The notes below the pieces were generated by a model. The model had not been told where the DNA came from, ran no database searches, and saw only the letters and a list, made by a program, of their open reading frames with translations. The position numbers and the translations under genes were made by a program. Of a stretch of 64,000 bases of DNA, positions 28,839 through 38,399 are shown one piece after another. Source of the stretch: Chitinimonas sp. BJYL2 (lineage in GTDB: Bacteria; Pseudomonadota; Gammaproteobacteria; Burkholderiales; Chitinimonadaceae); contig NZ_JANZKW010000005.1 in assembly GCF_027257935.1 (NCBI RefSeq), positions 148,546 through 212,545 on the forward strand. Reading direction: 5' to 3'. Every line of letters begins with the position of its first letter. The stretch's first letter is position 1.

Positions 28839-30623
28839 TCAGCCCTGCGGGTGGGCCCGGCCTCCGGCATCGCTCAAGCGGTTCAAGGCCGAAACATAAG
28901 CCTGTGTAGAGGCAACAAGGACATCGATATCCGCGCCCTGGCCATTTACCGCGTGGCCATCTTTGGACAGGCGCACGGTTACCTCTGCCTGAGAATCGGT
29001 ACCTGCCGTTACGGCGTTCACGGAATACAGGAGCAGATCAGCGCCGCTGTCGGCAACCTGCTCAATCGCCTTGAATACAGCATCCACGGGGCCGGCACCG
29101 GGGCTGCTGACCTTGCGCTCTACCCCGTTGTCCGTCAGCACCAGCTGCGCTTGTGGCTGCTCACCGGTTTCGGACACCACCTTGAGTGCAACCAACCGAT
29201 AGCGCTCGCTCGCGTCCTGTCCGGCATCGCCAACCAAGGCACGCAGGTCCTCATCAAAAATCTCGCGCTTCTTGTCGGCCAGTTCCTTGAAGCGGGAAAA
29301 GGCTGCATTCAGGGATTCTTCGCTGTCCGGCAGGATGCCCAGTTCTTGCAGCCGGGTACGGAAGGCATTGCGGCCCGAAAGCTTGCCCAGCGTGAGCTTG
29401 TTATTGGTCCAGCCCACCGACTCGGCTGACATGATCTCGTAAGTTTCACGATGCTTGAGCACGCCATCTTGGTGAATGCCGGATTCATGGGCAAAAGCGT
29501 TCGCGCCTACCACTGCCTTGTTGGGCTGTACCGGGTAGCCGGTGATCGTGGACACCAGCTTGGAAGCGGGCACGATCTGGGTGGTGTCGATATTGGTGTC
29601 CAGATTGAACAGGTCACGGCGGGTGCGAACGGCCATGACGATTTCTTCGAGCGCGGCATTGCCTGCACGCTCGCCCAGACCGTTGATCGTGCACTCTACC
29701 TGGCGTGCGCCACCCATGACGGCGGCCAGTGAATTCGCCACGGCCATGCCGAGATCGTTATGGCAATGAGCAGACCAGATCACTTTGTCCGAGTTTGGTG
29801 TGCCTGCGATGATCCTGCGGAACAAGGCCTCGGTCATATGCGGCATTGAATAGCCCACCGTGTCGGGCACATTGATCGTTCTGGCCCCCGCCTTGATGAC
29901 CGCATCGAAGATACGGCAAAGGAACTCCGGCTCTGAACGCAGTGCGTCTTCGGCCGAAAATTCCACATCATCGGTGTACTCACGGGCGAGCTTCACTGCA
30001 GCCACCGCGGCATCAACCACCTGATCTGGGGTCATGCGCAGCTTTTTCTCCATATGGATCGGGCTGGTCGCGATGAAAGTATGGATACGGCCACGCGCTG
30101 CCGGTTTGATCGCTTCACCTGCGGCACGGATATCGCGTTCGTTAGCACGCGCCAGCGAACAAACGGTGGATTCCTTGATGACTTCGGCAATTGCATGGAT
30201 AGCCTCGGCATCGCCGGGGCTAGCGGCAGCAAAGCCGGCCTCGATCACATCGACCCCCAGACGTTCGAGCTGCTTGGCGATGCGGATCTTCTCTTCCTTG
30301 GTCATGGCCGCGCCGGGCGATTGCTCGCCGTCGCGCAAGGTGGTGTCAAAAATGATGAGCTTGTCGGTCATGGTGGCGGCCTTCTCTGAATCGGATGCGG
30401 TATCGGGTACGGTAAACATGGTTTGGATCAGATCGCTGCGCTGTTGGCGTCGGGCCAGCTCGGCCAGCTTTTCGAGCTGGACGAGCGGTAGGCTGCCTCG
30501 TTCACGCCACTTGTATACGGCCGCGCGACTGACAGGCTCATCAGGAAACGCTGCACTGAGCGCCTGTGCGACGGCACCAGGGCCGCCCAAAGCGTTGATC
30601 AGATGTTCAATGTCCAATTGCAT
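28839..30623 (-). CDS. leuA: HTH domain-2-isopropylmalate synthase fusion
   Basis: Catalyses the first step of leucine synthesis, condensing acetyl-CoA with 2-ketoisovalerate. Residues 85-594 are a complete Leu[14 protein letters not shown], the metal-binding [30 protein letters not shown] and a C-terminal regulatory domain for leucine feedback. Unusually, the frame continues upstream without a stop into an 84-residue N-terminal segment resembling a Cro/YdaS-like helix-turn-helix (about 7-57: [10 protein letters not shown], then [26 protein letters not shown]). An internal ATG at 30371 (codon 85) with AGAAGG 8 nt upstream could yield plain LeuA. Repeated decamers lie at the promoter and start. 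Autoregulation is inference. Confidence 0.9.
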   Translation of the reverse strand: MQLDIEHLINALGGPGAVAQALSAAFPDEPVSRAAVYKWRERGSLPLVQLEKLAELARRQQRSDLIQTMFTVPDTASDSEKAATMTDKLIIFDTTLRDGEQSPGAAMTKEEKIRIAKQLERLGVDVIEAGFAAASPGDAEAIHAIAEVIKESTVCSLARANERDIRAAGEAIKPAARGRIHTFIATSPIHMEKKLRMTPDQVVDAAVAAVKLAREYTDDVEFSAEDALRSEPEFLCRIFDAVIKAGARTINVPDTVGYSMPHMTEALFRRIIAGTPNSDKVIWSAHCHNDLGMAVANSLAAVMGGARQVECTINGLGERAGNAALEEIVMAVRTRRDLFNLDTNIDTTQIVPASKLVSTITGYPVQPNKAVVGANAFAHESGIHQDGVLKHRETYEIMSAESVGWTNNKLTLGKLSGRNAFRTRLQELGILPDSEESLNAAFSRFKELADKKREIFDEDLRALVGDAGQDASERYRLVALKVVSETGEQPQAQLVLTDNGVERKVSSPGAGPVDAVFKAIEQVADSGADLLLYSVNAVTAGTDSQAEVTVRLSKDGHAVNGQGADIDVLVASTQAYVSALNRLSDAGGRAHPQG

Positions 30624-30755
30624 GGTGGCGATCTCAATGGAATGCCACCCGATAGTCGCACATTGCGCCAGAATGTCCAATATGGATACAAAAATACCCG
30701 CTTGGCGCGGGTATTTTTGTAGTATCTCAGCAAGAAATTAGACATATTGTCCGAT
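30609..30755. promoter_or_regulatory. Phased repeat sites at the leuA start (candidate operators)
   Basis: AATGTCCAAT occurs exactly at 30609-30618 (inside the first leuA codons) and 30672-30681 (promoter), 63 bp apart; ATTGTCCGAT, an 8/10 match, is at 30746-30755, 74 bp further. The middle copy forms the inverted repeat TCCA-ATA-TGGA (30676-30686) and its minus-strand TTGGAC could be the leuA -35. The third copy overlaps GACA-TAT-TGTC (30741-30751) near the pssA stop. Confidence 0.5.
30688..30720 (-). terminator. Intrinsic terminator between pssA and leuA
   Basis: A 13-bp perfect stem ACAAAAATACCCG/CGGGTATTTTTGT around a seven-base loop, with a T run on either strand. It ends the pssA transcript, so leuA must be transcribed from the 65 bp between it and the leuA start. 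Confidence 0.88.
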
Positions 30756-31526
30756 TTACTTGGGTGTCTCGTCTTTCCGGGATTTGAAATAACGCCAGAT
30801 CAGCATCAGATAGCCCGATGCGGCATAGCAGATAAAGAAGGAGAACAGCATCATCGGCGGGTGGGATACGCCGATCAGCAGCACCAGCACGGCAAGTAGC
30901 ATGACCACGAAGGGCACGGTCTTGCGCATATTGAATTCCTTGAAGCTCCAGAACGGCGCATTGGACACCATGGTCAGCCCCGCATAGAGCGTGAACGCCA
31001 GCGCCACATGCGGAATCCAGCGAGCCAGCGCCAGTTCGGACAGCTCCACCTTGTACTCCAGGCAAATCCACACCAGCCCCGCAACCAGCGCCGCCGCGGA
31101 CGGGCTGGGCAGACCCTGGAACCAACGCTTGTCGACTAACTCGATATTGGTATTGAAGCGCGCCAAGCGTAGTGCCGCACAGGCACAGTAGATGAAAGCG
31201 ACCATCCAGCCCAACTTGCCGAATCCACGCAGGCCCCACTCGTAAACGACCAGCGCCGGTGCAACGCCGAAACTGACCATGTCAGACAATGAGTCGAACT
31301 GGGCGCCGAATTCGGACGAGGTGTGCGTCATGCGGGCGACGCGGCCATCGAGACCGTCGAGTACCATGGCAAAGAAGATCGCCAGCGCAGCAGGCTCGAA
31401 GCGCTCGTTCATGGCGGCGACAATCGCGTAGAAACCACAGAACAGCGCGCCCAGCGTGAACAGATTAGGCAGTAGATAGATGCTCTGGCGGCGCAGATTC
31501 ATGGCGCGCTTGGGAAGTGAATGCAT
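30756..31526 (-). CDS. pssA: CDP-diacylglycerol-serine O-phosphatidyltransferase
   Basis: Integral membrane enzyme making phosphatidylserine, the precursor of phosphatidylethanolamine. The CDP-alcohol phosphotransferase motif DGLDGRVAR...GAQFDSLSD is intact (about residues 54-79). About eight hydrophobic segments and the RQSIYLLPNLFTLGALFCGF start fit the type II (Bacillus/proteobacterial PssA) class. The ATG at 31526 follows GAGGTG by 6 nt; 256 residues. It diverges from psd, the next enzyme in the pathway. Confidence 0.94.
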   Translation of the reverse strand: MHSLPKRAMNLRRQSIYLLPNLFTLGALFCGFYAIVAAMNERFEPAALAIFFAMVLDGLDGRVARMTHTSSEFGAQFDSLSDMVSFGVAPALVVYEWGLRGFGKLGWMVAFIYCACAALRLARFNTNIELVDKRWFQGLPSPSAAALVAGLVWICLEYKVELSELALARWIPHVALAFTLYAGLTMVSNAPFWSFKEFNMRKTVPFVVMLLAVLVLLIGVSHPPMMLFSFFICYAASGYLMLIWRYFKSRKDETPK

Positions 31527-31644
31527 GGGTACACCTCGTGTGCCGGCGAGGGATCGCGCGGCATGGGCTGAGTAGGCCGCAATTGTAACCGCGGCATGTT
31601 GCGCTGTCTTTGACACGACCCTCCGGCGGCCGTCTCCCGGCTGC

Positions 31645-31659
31645 GGTAAAATCGCCCCC
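31645..31659 (+). promoter_or_regulatory. Probable -10 region upstream of psd
   Basis: GGTAAAATCGCCCCC has TAAAAT at 31647-31652, 35 nt ahead of the psd start codon. The same core is seen upstream of thiS and ttcA. No clear -35. Confidence 0.45.
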
Positions 31660-31686
31660 ATTCATATTGCCGCGTCGGAGCTTCAC

Positions 31687-32535
31687 TTGTCAGAACGACT
31701 GTTCGTGCTGTCCCAGCACCTCATGCCCAAGCTGGCGCTCACCCGTTTTGCCGGCGTCGTGGCAGGCACACGCGGCGGTGCCATCACGCGCGCCATCATT
31801 GCCAACTTCATCCGTCGCTATAACGTGAACATGGACGAAGCCGCCAACCCGGATATCGGCAGCTACGCCAGCTTCAACGAATTCTTCACCCGCGCACTCA
31901 AGCCGGGCGTGCGCCCGTTGGCCGATGCGCCGCTGATCTGCCCCGTGGACGGGGCAATCAGCCAGATCGGCCCGATTGCCAAGGATCAGATCTTCCAGGC
32001 CAAGGGGCATCAGTACTCGACCGCCGCGCTGGTGGGCGGCGATGAAGTGCTGGCCAAGCAGTTCGACGATGGCAGCTTCGCCACGATCTACCTGAGTCCG
32101 CGCGACTACCATCGCATCCATATGCCTTGCGATGGCCGCCTGAAACAGATGATTCATGTACCCGGCGATCTGTACTCGGTGAATCCGGCCACCGCGCGGG
32201 GTGTACCCGGCCTGTTCGCGCGCAACGAGCGCGTAGTGTGCGTCTTCGAATCCGAGCAAGGCCCGTTTGTGCTGACGCTGGTCGGTGCCACTATCGTGGG
32301 TAGCATGGCTACGGTGTGGCATGGCGTCGTCAATCCGCCGCGCAGCAAGACCGTGCGCACTTGGCAGTATGGCGACAGCGGCCCCGTGCTCAAGCGTGGT
32401 GAAGAGATGGGGCGCTTCCTGCTGGGCTCCACCGTGGTGATGCTGTTTCCCAAGCCGGCGCTCAAGTTCAATGCCGACTGGGTCGAGGCCAAGCCGGTGC
32501 GGCTGGGCGAGGCGATGGCGGATTACGCTGCCTGA
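31687..32535 (+). CDS. psd: Phosphatidylserine decarboxylase proenzyme
   Basis: Converts phosphatidylserine to phosphatidylethanolamine at the inner membrane. The LGST self-cleavage site (GRFLLGSTVV, near residue 250) that generates the pyruvoyl group is intact. YLSPRDYHRIHMPCDG, PGLFARNERVVC and VGATIVGSM are diagnostic of the bacterial type I enzyme. Length is 282 residues. The start is TTG at 31687, preceded by GGAG with 6-nt spacing. It is divergent from pssA, so both phosphatidylethanolamine steps share a 160-bp control region. Confidence 0.95.
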   Translation: MSERLFVLSQHLMPKLALTRFAGVVAGTRGGAITRAIIANFIRRYNVNMDEAANPDIGSYASFNEFFTRALKPGVRPLADAPLICPVDGAISQIGPIAKDQIFQAKGHQYSTAALVGGDEVLAKQFDDGSFATIYLSPRDYHRIHMPCDGRLKQMIHVPGDLYSVNPATARGVPGLFARNERVVCVFESEQGPFVLTLVGATIVGSMATVWHGVVNPPRSKTVRTWQYGDSGPVLKRGEEMGRFLLGSTVVMLFPKPALKFNADWVEAKPVRLGEAMADYAA

Positions 32536-32700
32536 GTGATTGCGAGCGGGATGGCAGGCTTGGCGGTTCCGTACCAATCAGGGAATCCGTGTGTGCAGTA
32601 AGCGAGCGCACCGCATCTCACTTGCCAACAGGCACAGCGGTGCAATGCGCTGCGCTGATTGCACCCTGCACGACTGAGTTGGTACACCGCTCGCAGCACC

Positions 32701-32736
32701 AACAAAAAGCCCACGCACTGCGTGGGCTTTTTGTTG
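32701..32736. terminator. Bidirectional terminator between psd and ilvC
   Basis: Stem AACAAAAAGCCCACGCA/TGCGTGGGCTTTTTGTT with a short loop near 32718-32720. It ends the ilvBNC transcript on minus and psd on plus. The remaining 165 bp after psd hold no recognisable gene. Confidence 0.9.
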
Positions 32737-32753
32737 GGCACGGCAAATGGCGA

Positions 32754-33815
<1,062 letters not shown>

Positions 33816-33821
33816 TCAAAA

Positions 33822-34313
33822 TCAGATCTTGAGGATGCGCTCGCCGCGGCCGATGCCCGAGGCACCGGTACGCACGGTTTCGAGAATCAGGGTGCGGTCT
33901 ACGCCTTCGATGAAGGCATCAAGCTTGCTGCTCTCGCCCGTCAGTTCGATCGTGTAGGTCTTCTCGGTCACATCGATGATGCGGCCGCGGAAAATGTCGC
34001 TCATCCGCTTCATTTCATCGCGGTCCTTGCCCGTGGCGCGGACCTTGATCAACATCATTTCGCGCTCGACATGGTCGGATTCGTTCAGGTCGATGACCTT
34101 GACCACCTCGATCAGCTTGTTGAGCTGCTTGGTGATCTGTTCGATCACATCGTCCGAACCCGTGGTGACCACCGTCATCCGGCTCAGGGTCGGATCTTCG
34201 GTTGTCGACACGGTCAGCGAGTCGATGTTGTAGGCACGGGCCGAGAACAGGCCCACCACGCGCGAGAGCGCGCCGGCTTCGTTTTCCAGCAGGATGGAAA
34301 GGATATGTCGCAT
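33822..34313 (-). CDS. ilvN: Acetolactate synthase regulatory small subunit
   Basis: Regulatory subunit of acetohydroxyacid synthase III type (163 residues), carrying valine feedback control. An N-terminal ACT domain (MRHILSILLENEAGALSRVVGLFSARAYNI) and the second domain with KVRATGKDRDEMKRM are typical of IlvH/IlvN. It starts 13 bp after ilvB and lies 51 bp ahead of ilvC. Confidence 0.96.
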   Translation of the reverse strand: MRHILSILLENEAGALSRVVGLFSARAYNIDSLTVSTTEDPTLSRMTVVTTGSDDVIEQITKQLNKLIEVVKVIDLNESDHVEREMMLIKVRATGKDRDEMKRMSDIFRGRIIDVTEKTYTIELTGESSKLDAFIEGVDRTLILETVRTGASGIGRGERILKI

Positions 34314-34326
34314 GTCGTTTCCCTCC

Positions 34327-36087
34327 TTAGCTCAGGTTGCCGTAGTCGCGCTCGCGCGGCGCAGCGCCACCGACGAGATGCCGCATATGCGGCGGCAGAT
34401 CCATCTGGTTCAGACCCTTGCCGTTCTGCACCATGGGGAAGACGTTTTCCTTCTGGTCGGTGATGAAATCGAGGAACACCAAGCGCTCCTTGAGCTTCAT
34501 CGCCTCGCGCAGTGCCGGCTCCACATCGGCCGGGCGCTCGATCTTCATGCCCACGTGGCCATAGGCCTCGGCCAGCTTCACGAAATCGGGCAGCGCATCC
34601 ATATAGGATTCGGCGTAGCGGTTGCCATAGAAGAATTCCTGCCACTGGCGGACCATGCCCAGATAACGGTTGTTCAGGTTCACGATCTTGACCGGCACGT
34701 GGTACTGCTTGCAGGTCGAGAGTTCCTGGATGTTCATCTGGATCGAGGCTTCGCCGGTGATACAGGCCACCGTAGCATCGGGGTTGGCCAGCTGTGCGCC
34801 CATCGCGGCAGGCAGACCGAAACCCATCGTGCCCAGACCGCCGGAGTTGATCCAGCGGCGCGGCTTGTTGAACTTGTAGTACTGCGCGGCCCACATCTGG
34901 TGCTGACCCACGTCCGAGGTCACAAAGGCTTCGCCGCCAGTGACTTCGTACAGCTTCTGCACCACGAACTGCGGCTTGATGATGTCGCTCTCAAGGTCGA
35001 ACTTGAGGCAGTTGTGGCTGCGCCATTCCTCCAGCTGCTTCCACCACGCGGCCAGCGGCTCGGCGGCCGGGCGCACGCCCGTCTGGCGCAGCAGGCCCAG
35101 CATCTCGTCGAGTACATCACGGACATTGCCGACGATGGGGATATCCACCTTCACGCGCTTGGCGATGGACGAAGGGTCGATATCGATATGGACGATCTTC
35201 TTGGGCGAGCTGAGGAAATGCGAGGGCACCGAGATCACGCGGTCGTCGAAACGCGCGCCAATGGCGATCAGCACATCGCAGTGCTGCATGGCCATATTGG
35301 CTTCGTACAGACCGTGCATGCCCAGCATGCCGAGGTTCTGGCGGTCGTCGCCCGGATAGGCACCCAGGCCCATCAGCGTGTTCACCACCGGCACACCGAG
35401 CGAGCGAACCAGCTCGGTGACTTGCGCCGAGGCATTGGACAACACTGCACCACCACCCACATAAATCAGCGGACGCTTGGCGTCGGCCAACAGGTTCACG
35501 GCCTTCTTGATCTGGCCTGGGTGACCCTTGGTGGGCGGATTGTAGGAACGCAGGCTGACCGATTGCGGATACTGGAACTCCGCACGGGCCAGCGTGACAT
35601 CCTTGGGGATATCGACAATCACCGGGCCGGGACGGCCAGTGGTGGCAATGTAGAACGCCTTCTTCATTGCGGCCGCAATGTCGCGCACATCCTTCACGAG
35701 GATGTTGTGCTTCACGCAGGGGCGCGTGATGCCGACCATATCGACTTCCTGGAAGGCGTCGAGGCCAATGGCGGGTGTCGGCACCTGGCCGGAAATCACC
35801 ACCATCGGGATGGAATCCATATAAGCCGTGGCAATGCCGGTGACCGCGTTGGTGGCGCCGGGGCCAGAGGTCACGAGGGCAACGCCCACCTTGTGGCTGG
35901 AACGCGAGTAAGCGTCGGCTGCATGCACGGCCGCCTGCTCATGCCGGACCAGCACGTGCTTGAATTTGTCTTGCTTGAAAATTGCGTCGTAGATTTCGAG
36001 AACCGCGCCGCCAGGGTAACCGAAGACGAATTCAACGCCCTCTTCCTGCAAACAGCGGATAACGATTTCCGCACCGGAGATTTCCAT
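34327..36087 (-). CDS. ilvB: Acetolactate synthase catalytic large subunit
   Basis: Thiamine-diphosphate enzyme forming acetolactate or acetohydroxybutyrate. The ATG at 36087 (MEISGAEIVIRCL) follows AAGGAAG and gives 586 residues; an in-frame extension upstream is not family-like. The N-terminal VFGYPGGAVLEIYD has the catalytic Glu in RHEQAA, and the ThDP motif near the C-terminus is GDGS-like as GEASIQMNIQELST. The IlvI/IlvB class match is clear. It is the first gene of ilvBNC. Confidence 0.96.
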   Translation of the reverse strand: MEISGAEIVIRCLQEEGVEFVFGYPGGAVLEIYDAIFKQDKFKHVLVRHEQAAVHAADAYSRSSHKVGVALVTSGPGATNAVTGIATAYMDSIPMVVISGQVPTPAIGLDAFQEVDMVGITRPCVKHNILVKDVRDIAAAMKKAFYIATTGRPGPVIVDIPKDVTLARAEFQYPQSVSLRSYNPPTKGHPGQIKKAVNLLADAKRPLIYVGGGAVLSNASAQVTELVRSLGVPVVNTLMGLGAYPGDDRQNLGMLGMHGLYEANMAMQHCDVLIAIGARFDDRVISVPSHFLSSPKKIVHIDIDPSSIAKRVKVDIPIVGNVRDVLDEMLGLLRQTGVRPAAEPLAAWWKQLEEWRSHNCLKFDLESDIIKPQFVVQKLYEVTGGEAFVTSDVGQHQMWAAQYYKFNKPRRWINSGGLGTMGFGLPAAMGAQLANPDATVACITGEASIQMNIQELSTCKQYHVPVKIVNLNNRYLGMVRQWQEFFYGNRYAESYMDALPDFVKLAEAYGHVGMKIERPADVEPALREAMKLKERLVFLDFITDQKENVFPMVQNGKGLNQMDLPPHMRHLVGGAAPRERDYGNLS

Positions 36088-36335
36088 GATGTCTTCCTTG
36101 GTAAAGGGGACACACACAGCCCACGTCATCGCGTGGCGGAACGACCATGAACCGGAAGCAACACCCTGCTGCTGCAGGGGTGGATACGCGCACCGGGCTC
36201 CTTGGAAAAGGAAGCCAAGCCAACGCACCGTTACCGGAGGGGTCGCGAGTGCCTGAGCACTCAAGCCAACTTGCAACGACAAGCGCAGACTGCAACCAAT
36301 GCAGCAAAAGCCTGTAGGACTTTAAGAATGCGTCA
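36088..36335 (-). promoter_or_regulatory. Long ilvB leader region with hairpins and candidate promoter
   Basis: No gene lies in this stretch on the minus strand. TTGGCA (36350-36355 on minus) with CATTCT 17 bp on is a possible promoter, giving a leader of over 200 nt. It contains GAGTGC-CTGA-GCACTC (36247-36262), CCCTGC-TGCT-GCAGGG (36164-36179) and CCACG/CGTGG (36121-36136). An attenuator is possible, but no Leu/Val/Ile-rich leader peptide with a good start is seen. Confidence 0.35.
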
Positions 36336-36519
36336 GAATGACGCGAGTGCCAACCGTGTTTTCACCGTGGTTTCGCTTGTGGCGTGTCGGTGAACATCGA
36401 ACTTGCTGCCGATGGGGTAAACGGATCGAGTCTGGTCCGGATACCGACGGTGGCGGGGAGGATTGCGGAACCATAGCCGACTGACCAGAGCGCGGTCAAG
36501 TGCTGCGACGCAGCAACTT

Positions 36520-36528
36520 TGCTATCAT
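36520..36528 (+). promoter_or_regulatory. Extended -10 promoter element of the sigma-factor operon
   Basis: TGCTATCAT fits the extended -10 form TGnTATnAT, 30 nt ahead of the chosen TTG start at 36558. No recognisable -35. The stretch between this and the ilvB leader (36360-36519) holds nothing else I can identify. Confidence 0.45.
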
Positions 36529-36557
36529 CCGCGCGCCATCCTGCCCTTGGGCTGCTC

Positions 36558-37121
36558 TTGGAACCCACTGAAAACCTGTCCGCGTTTCTTGCCGGCATCG
36601 AGCGCCGCGCCTTTCGGCAAGCCATGTTCGCGACCCAGAATCAGGAGGCGGCACTGGACATAGTGCAGGAAGCCATGCTGAAGCTGGCCGAGCATTATGC
36701 ACAGCGGCCAGCCGACGAATGGCCGTTGTTGTTCCAGCGCATCCTGCAAAACGTGATTCGCGATCATCACCGGCGAAGTCGGGTTCGCTCGATGTGGATC
36801 AGCCTGTTGTCGGCACTGGTGCCGCAACGCGATGATGACGAAGCCAATCTGCTGGACAGCCTGGCAACCACTGGCGAACCCGCCTTTGCCGCGCCAGACG
36901 ACGAAACCGGACGCCGGCAGACGCGGGCCATCATCGACACCGCGATCGCACGCCTGCCATTGCGTCAACGCCAGGCGTTCCTGCTGCGTTACCTTGAGGA
37001 GCTTGATGTCGCGCAGACGGCAGCCGTGATGGGCTGCTCCGAAGGCAGCGTCAAGACGCACTGCTCCCGCGCTTGCCATACCCTGGCGGCGTGGCTGGAG
37101 GAAAAAGGAATCAGGCCATGA
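36558..37121 (+). CDS. ECF-type RNA polymerase sigma factor
   Basis: A 188-residue sigma-70 family factor. Region 2 spans about residues 10-75 (FRQAMFATQNQEAALDIVQEAMLKL, then WPLLFQRILQNVIRDHHRR) and region 4 about 120-180 (ARLPLRQRQAFLLRYLEELDVAQTAAVMGCSEGSVKTH). The start TTG at 36558 was preferred because an earlier TTG at 36519 lies in the promoter. It overlaps a DUF3619 gene by 4 bp, a pairing typical of betaproteobacteria in which the next gene may be an anti-sigma-like membrane protein. The stimulus is unknown. Confidence 0.88.
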   Translation: MEPTENLSAFLAGIERRAFRQAMFATQNQEAALDIVQEAMLKLAEHYAQRPADEWPLLFQRILQNVIRDHHRRSRVRSMWISLLSALVPQRDDDEANLLDSLATTGEPAFAAPDDETGRRQTRAIIDTAIARLPLRQRQAFLLRYLEELDVAQTAAVMGCSEGSVKTHCSRACHTLAAWLEEKGIRP

Positions 37122-37489
37122 GCATGAATGATCACTACGACGCCATGGGCACACGGCTGGGGCGCGACATCGACGCGATACCGACCAGCCCCAGGCAGCA
37201 ACAACGCCTCCACGCCATCAGAACGAACGCGCTCGAACGTGTCCGTCCGGGACGCACCGGCCGACTCGCCAGCCTGCGCGCCTGGTGCTTTTCGCACCCC
37301 GCAGCGGAGCGGCGGCTGGCCCAGTCAGCGCTGGCGCTGTTAGTGCTTTGCGCCGGTTTGGCCCTATGGCAATCGCACCCCTCCAGCTATATCGATGACG
37401 AGGTGGATGCCCAGTTGCTGGCTGATGAAGTGCCTGTCGACGCATGGCTGTCTGACCAAGCCAGTGCGCTGGGTGGAGAGCGCTCCTGA
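37118..37489 (+). CDS. DUF3619 membrane protein (possible anti-sigma factor)
   Basis: A 123-residue protein with a soluble N-terminus and one membrane helix at about residues 68-84 (ALALLVLCAGLALW), then a short acidic periplasmic tail with DDEVDAQLLADEVPVDAWLSD. It matches the DUF3619 family in layout and position. Coupled to the sigma gene by ATGA. A role in holding the sigma factor at the membrane is inference from context; no zinc-binding anti-sigma motif is seen. Confidence 0.75.
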   Translation: MSMNDHYDAMGTRLGRDIDAIPTSPRQQQRLHAIRTNALERVRPGRTGRLASLRAWCFSHPAAERRLAQSALALLVLCAGLALWQSHPSSYIDDEVDAQLLADEVPVDAWLSDQASALGGERS

Positions 37490-37866
37490 TGCGGGGCGGA
37501 TACCGATTGCTTGCGCTATGGCTGAGCGCCAGCCTGTGGGCGGCGCCGCCGCCCGCTAGCGACTGGGATCGCCTTAGTCCGATGCAGCGCAAGGTGCTGG
37601 CACCCCTCGCCACGGATTGGAAGGACTATTCGCCTAGCAAGCGCACGCATATGCTGGCCTTGGCGGATCGCTACCCCAAACTGAGCCTGGTCGAGCAGCA
37701 ACGCGTGGATGCGCGGCTCAAGCATTGGGCCAGCCTCAGCAAGGCCGAGCGGGATCAGGCCCGGCAGAACTACCGAAAGGTGCAGAAACTGCCGCCTGAA
37801 CAGCGCGTTGCCGCCAAGGAAAAGCTCAAACAGGCACAGGCCAGTGCGCCTGTGGCCACACCCTGA
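37489..37866 (+). CDS. DUF3106 periplasmic protein
   Basis: A 125-residue exported protein with a short signal peptide (cleavage near ASLWAAP, residue 18). The remainder is helical and basic with LSPMQRKVLAPLATDWKDYSPSKRTHML and W-x-S-L repeats, typical of DUF3106. It overlaps the preceding stop codon by one base. Distantly similar in style to Spy/CpxP-like helical periplasmic proteins; function unknown. Confidence 0.78.
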   Translation: MRGGYRLLALWLSASLWAAPPPASDWDRLSPMQRKVLAPLATDWKDYSPSKRTHMLALADRYPKLSLVEQQRVDARLKHWASLSKAERDQARQNYRKVQKLPPEQRVAAKEKLKQAQASAPVATP

Positions 37867-37901
37867 TAACACCGGCCTTTGAGCCACCCACCGAGTCAGC
37901 C

Positions 37902-38399
37902 ATGTCCCAGAACCACCCTCTCGCCAGCCGGCGCCGCCGTCTTGTTGCCCTTGTTTACGAAAGCCTGCTACTGCTGGCGATTTCGCTCGCAGCCGGCATG
38001 CTGTCGCAGATGCTGCTGTCTCGATTTGCCGGCACACCGGTCGAGTTCATGTTTTTGCTCGCCTGCTGGTTTGGCTACTTCGCCTGGTGCTGGCGTCGAT
38101 CGGGCCAGACGCTGGCCATGAAGACATGGCGGCTGCAATTACGCGCCGCAGACAATCAGCTGGCCAGCTGGCGGGCGATGGGCGTGCGCTTTGCACTGGG
38201 TGTACTTGTCTATCTGCCGATAGCGCCGGCCTGGATTTATGCCCGTTACAACCCGGATATGAAGTGGGTATTGTGGGCCAGCCTGATATGGGCCGCCCTA
38301 CCCTGGCTCTGGTCCCTGGTCGATCGTGACAAGCAGCTGCTGCACGATCGGCTGGCTGGCCTGCACATCGTACTGTTGCCGATCAATCGCGCCGACTAG
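37902..38399 (+). CDS. RDD family membrane protein
   Basis: A 165-residue inner-membrane protein with RRRRLVALVYESLLLLAISL near the N-terminus, WRRSGQTLAMKTWRLQL near residue 65 and the LVDRDKQLLHDRLAGLHIV end, the features of the RDD family (named for Arg-Asp-Asp). Two to four membrane segments. Some RDD proteins are ion antiporters; the role here is unknown. Last gene of the sigma operon; its TAG overlaps the lnt stop on the other strand. Confidence 0.85.
   Translation: MSQNHPLASRRRRLVALVYESLLLLAISLAAGMLSQMLLSRFAGTPVEFMFLLACWFGYFAWCWRRSGQTLAMKTWRLQLRAADNQLASWRAMGVRFALGVLVYLPIAPAWIYARYNPDMKWVLWASLIWAALPWLWSLVDRDKQLLHDRLAGLHIVLLPINRAD

Noticed and set aside
34294..36150. 618-residue open frame antisense to ilvB
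   Set aside because: Shadow of ilvB with no motif support.
36032..36307. Possible ilvB leader peptide starting LLHWLQSALVVASWLE
   Set aside because: Starts with TTG without a ribosome site and runs on into ilvB; Leu/Val content is not strong enough for an attenuation peptide.
36519..36557. TTG 36519 as the start of the sigma factor
   Set aside because: It falls inside the extended -10 promoter element; the downstream TTG at 36558 is a better start.
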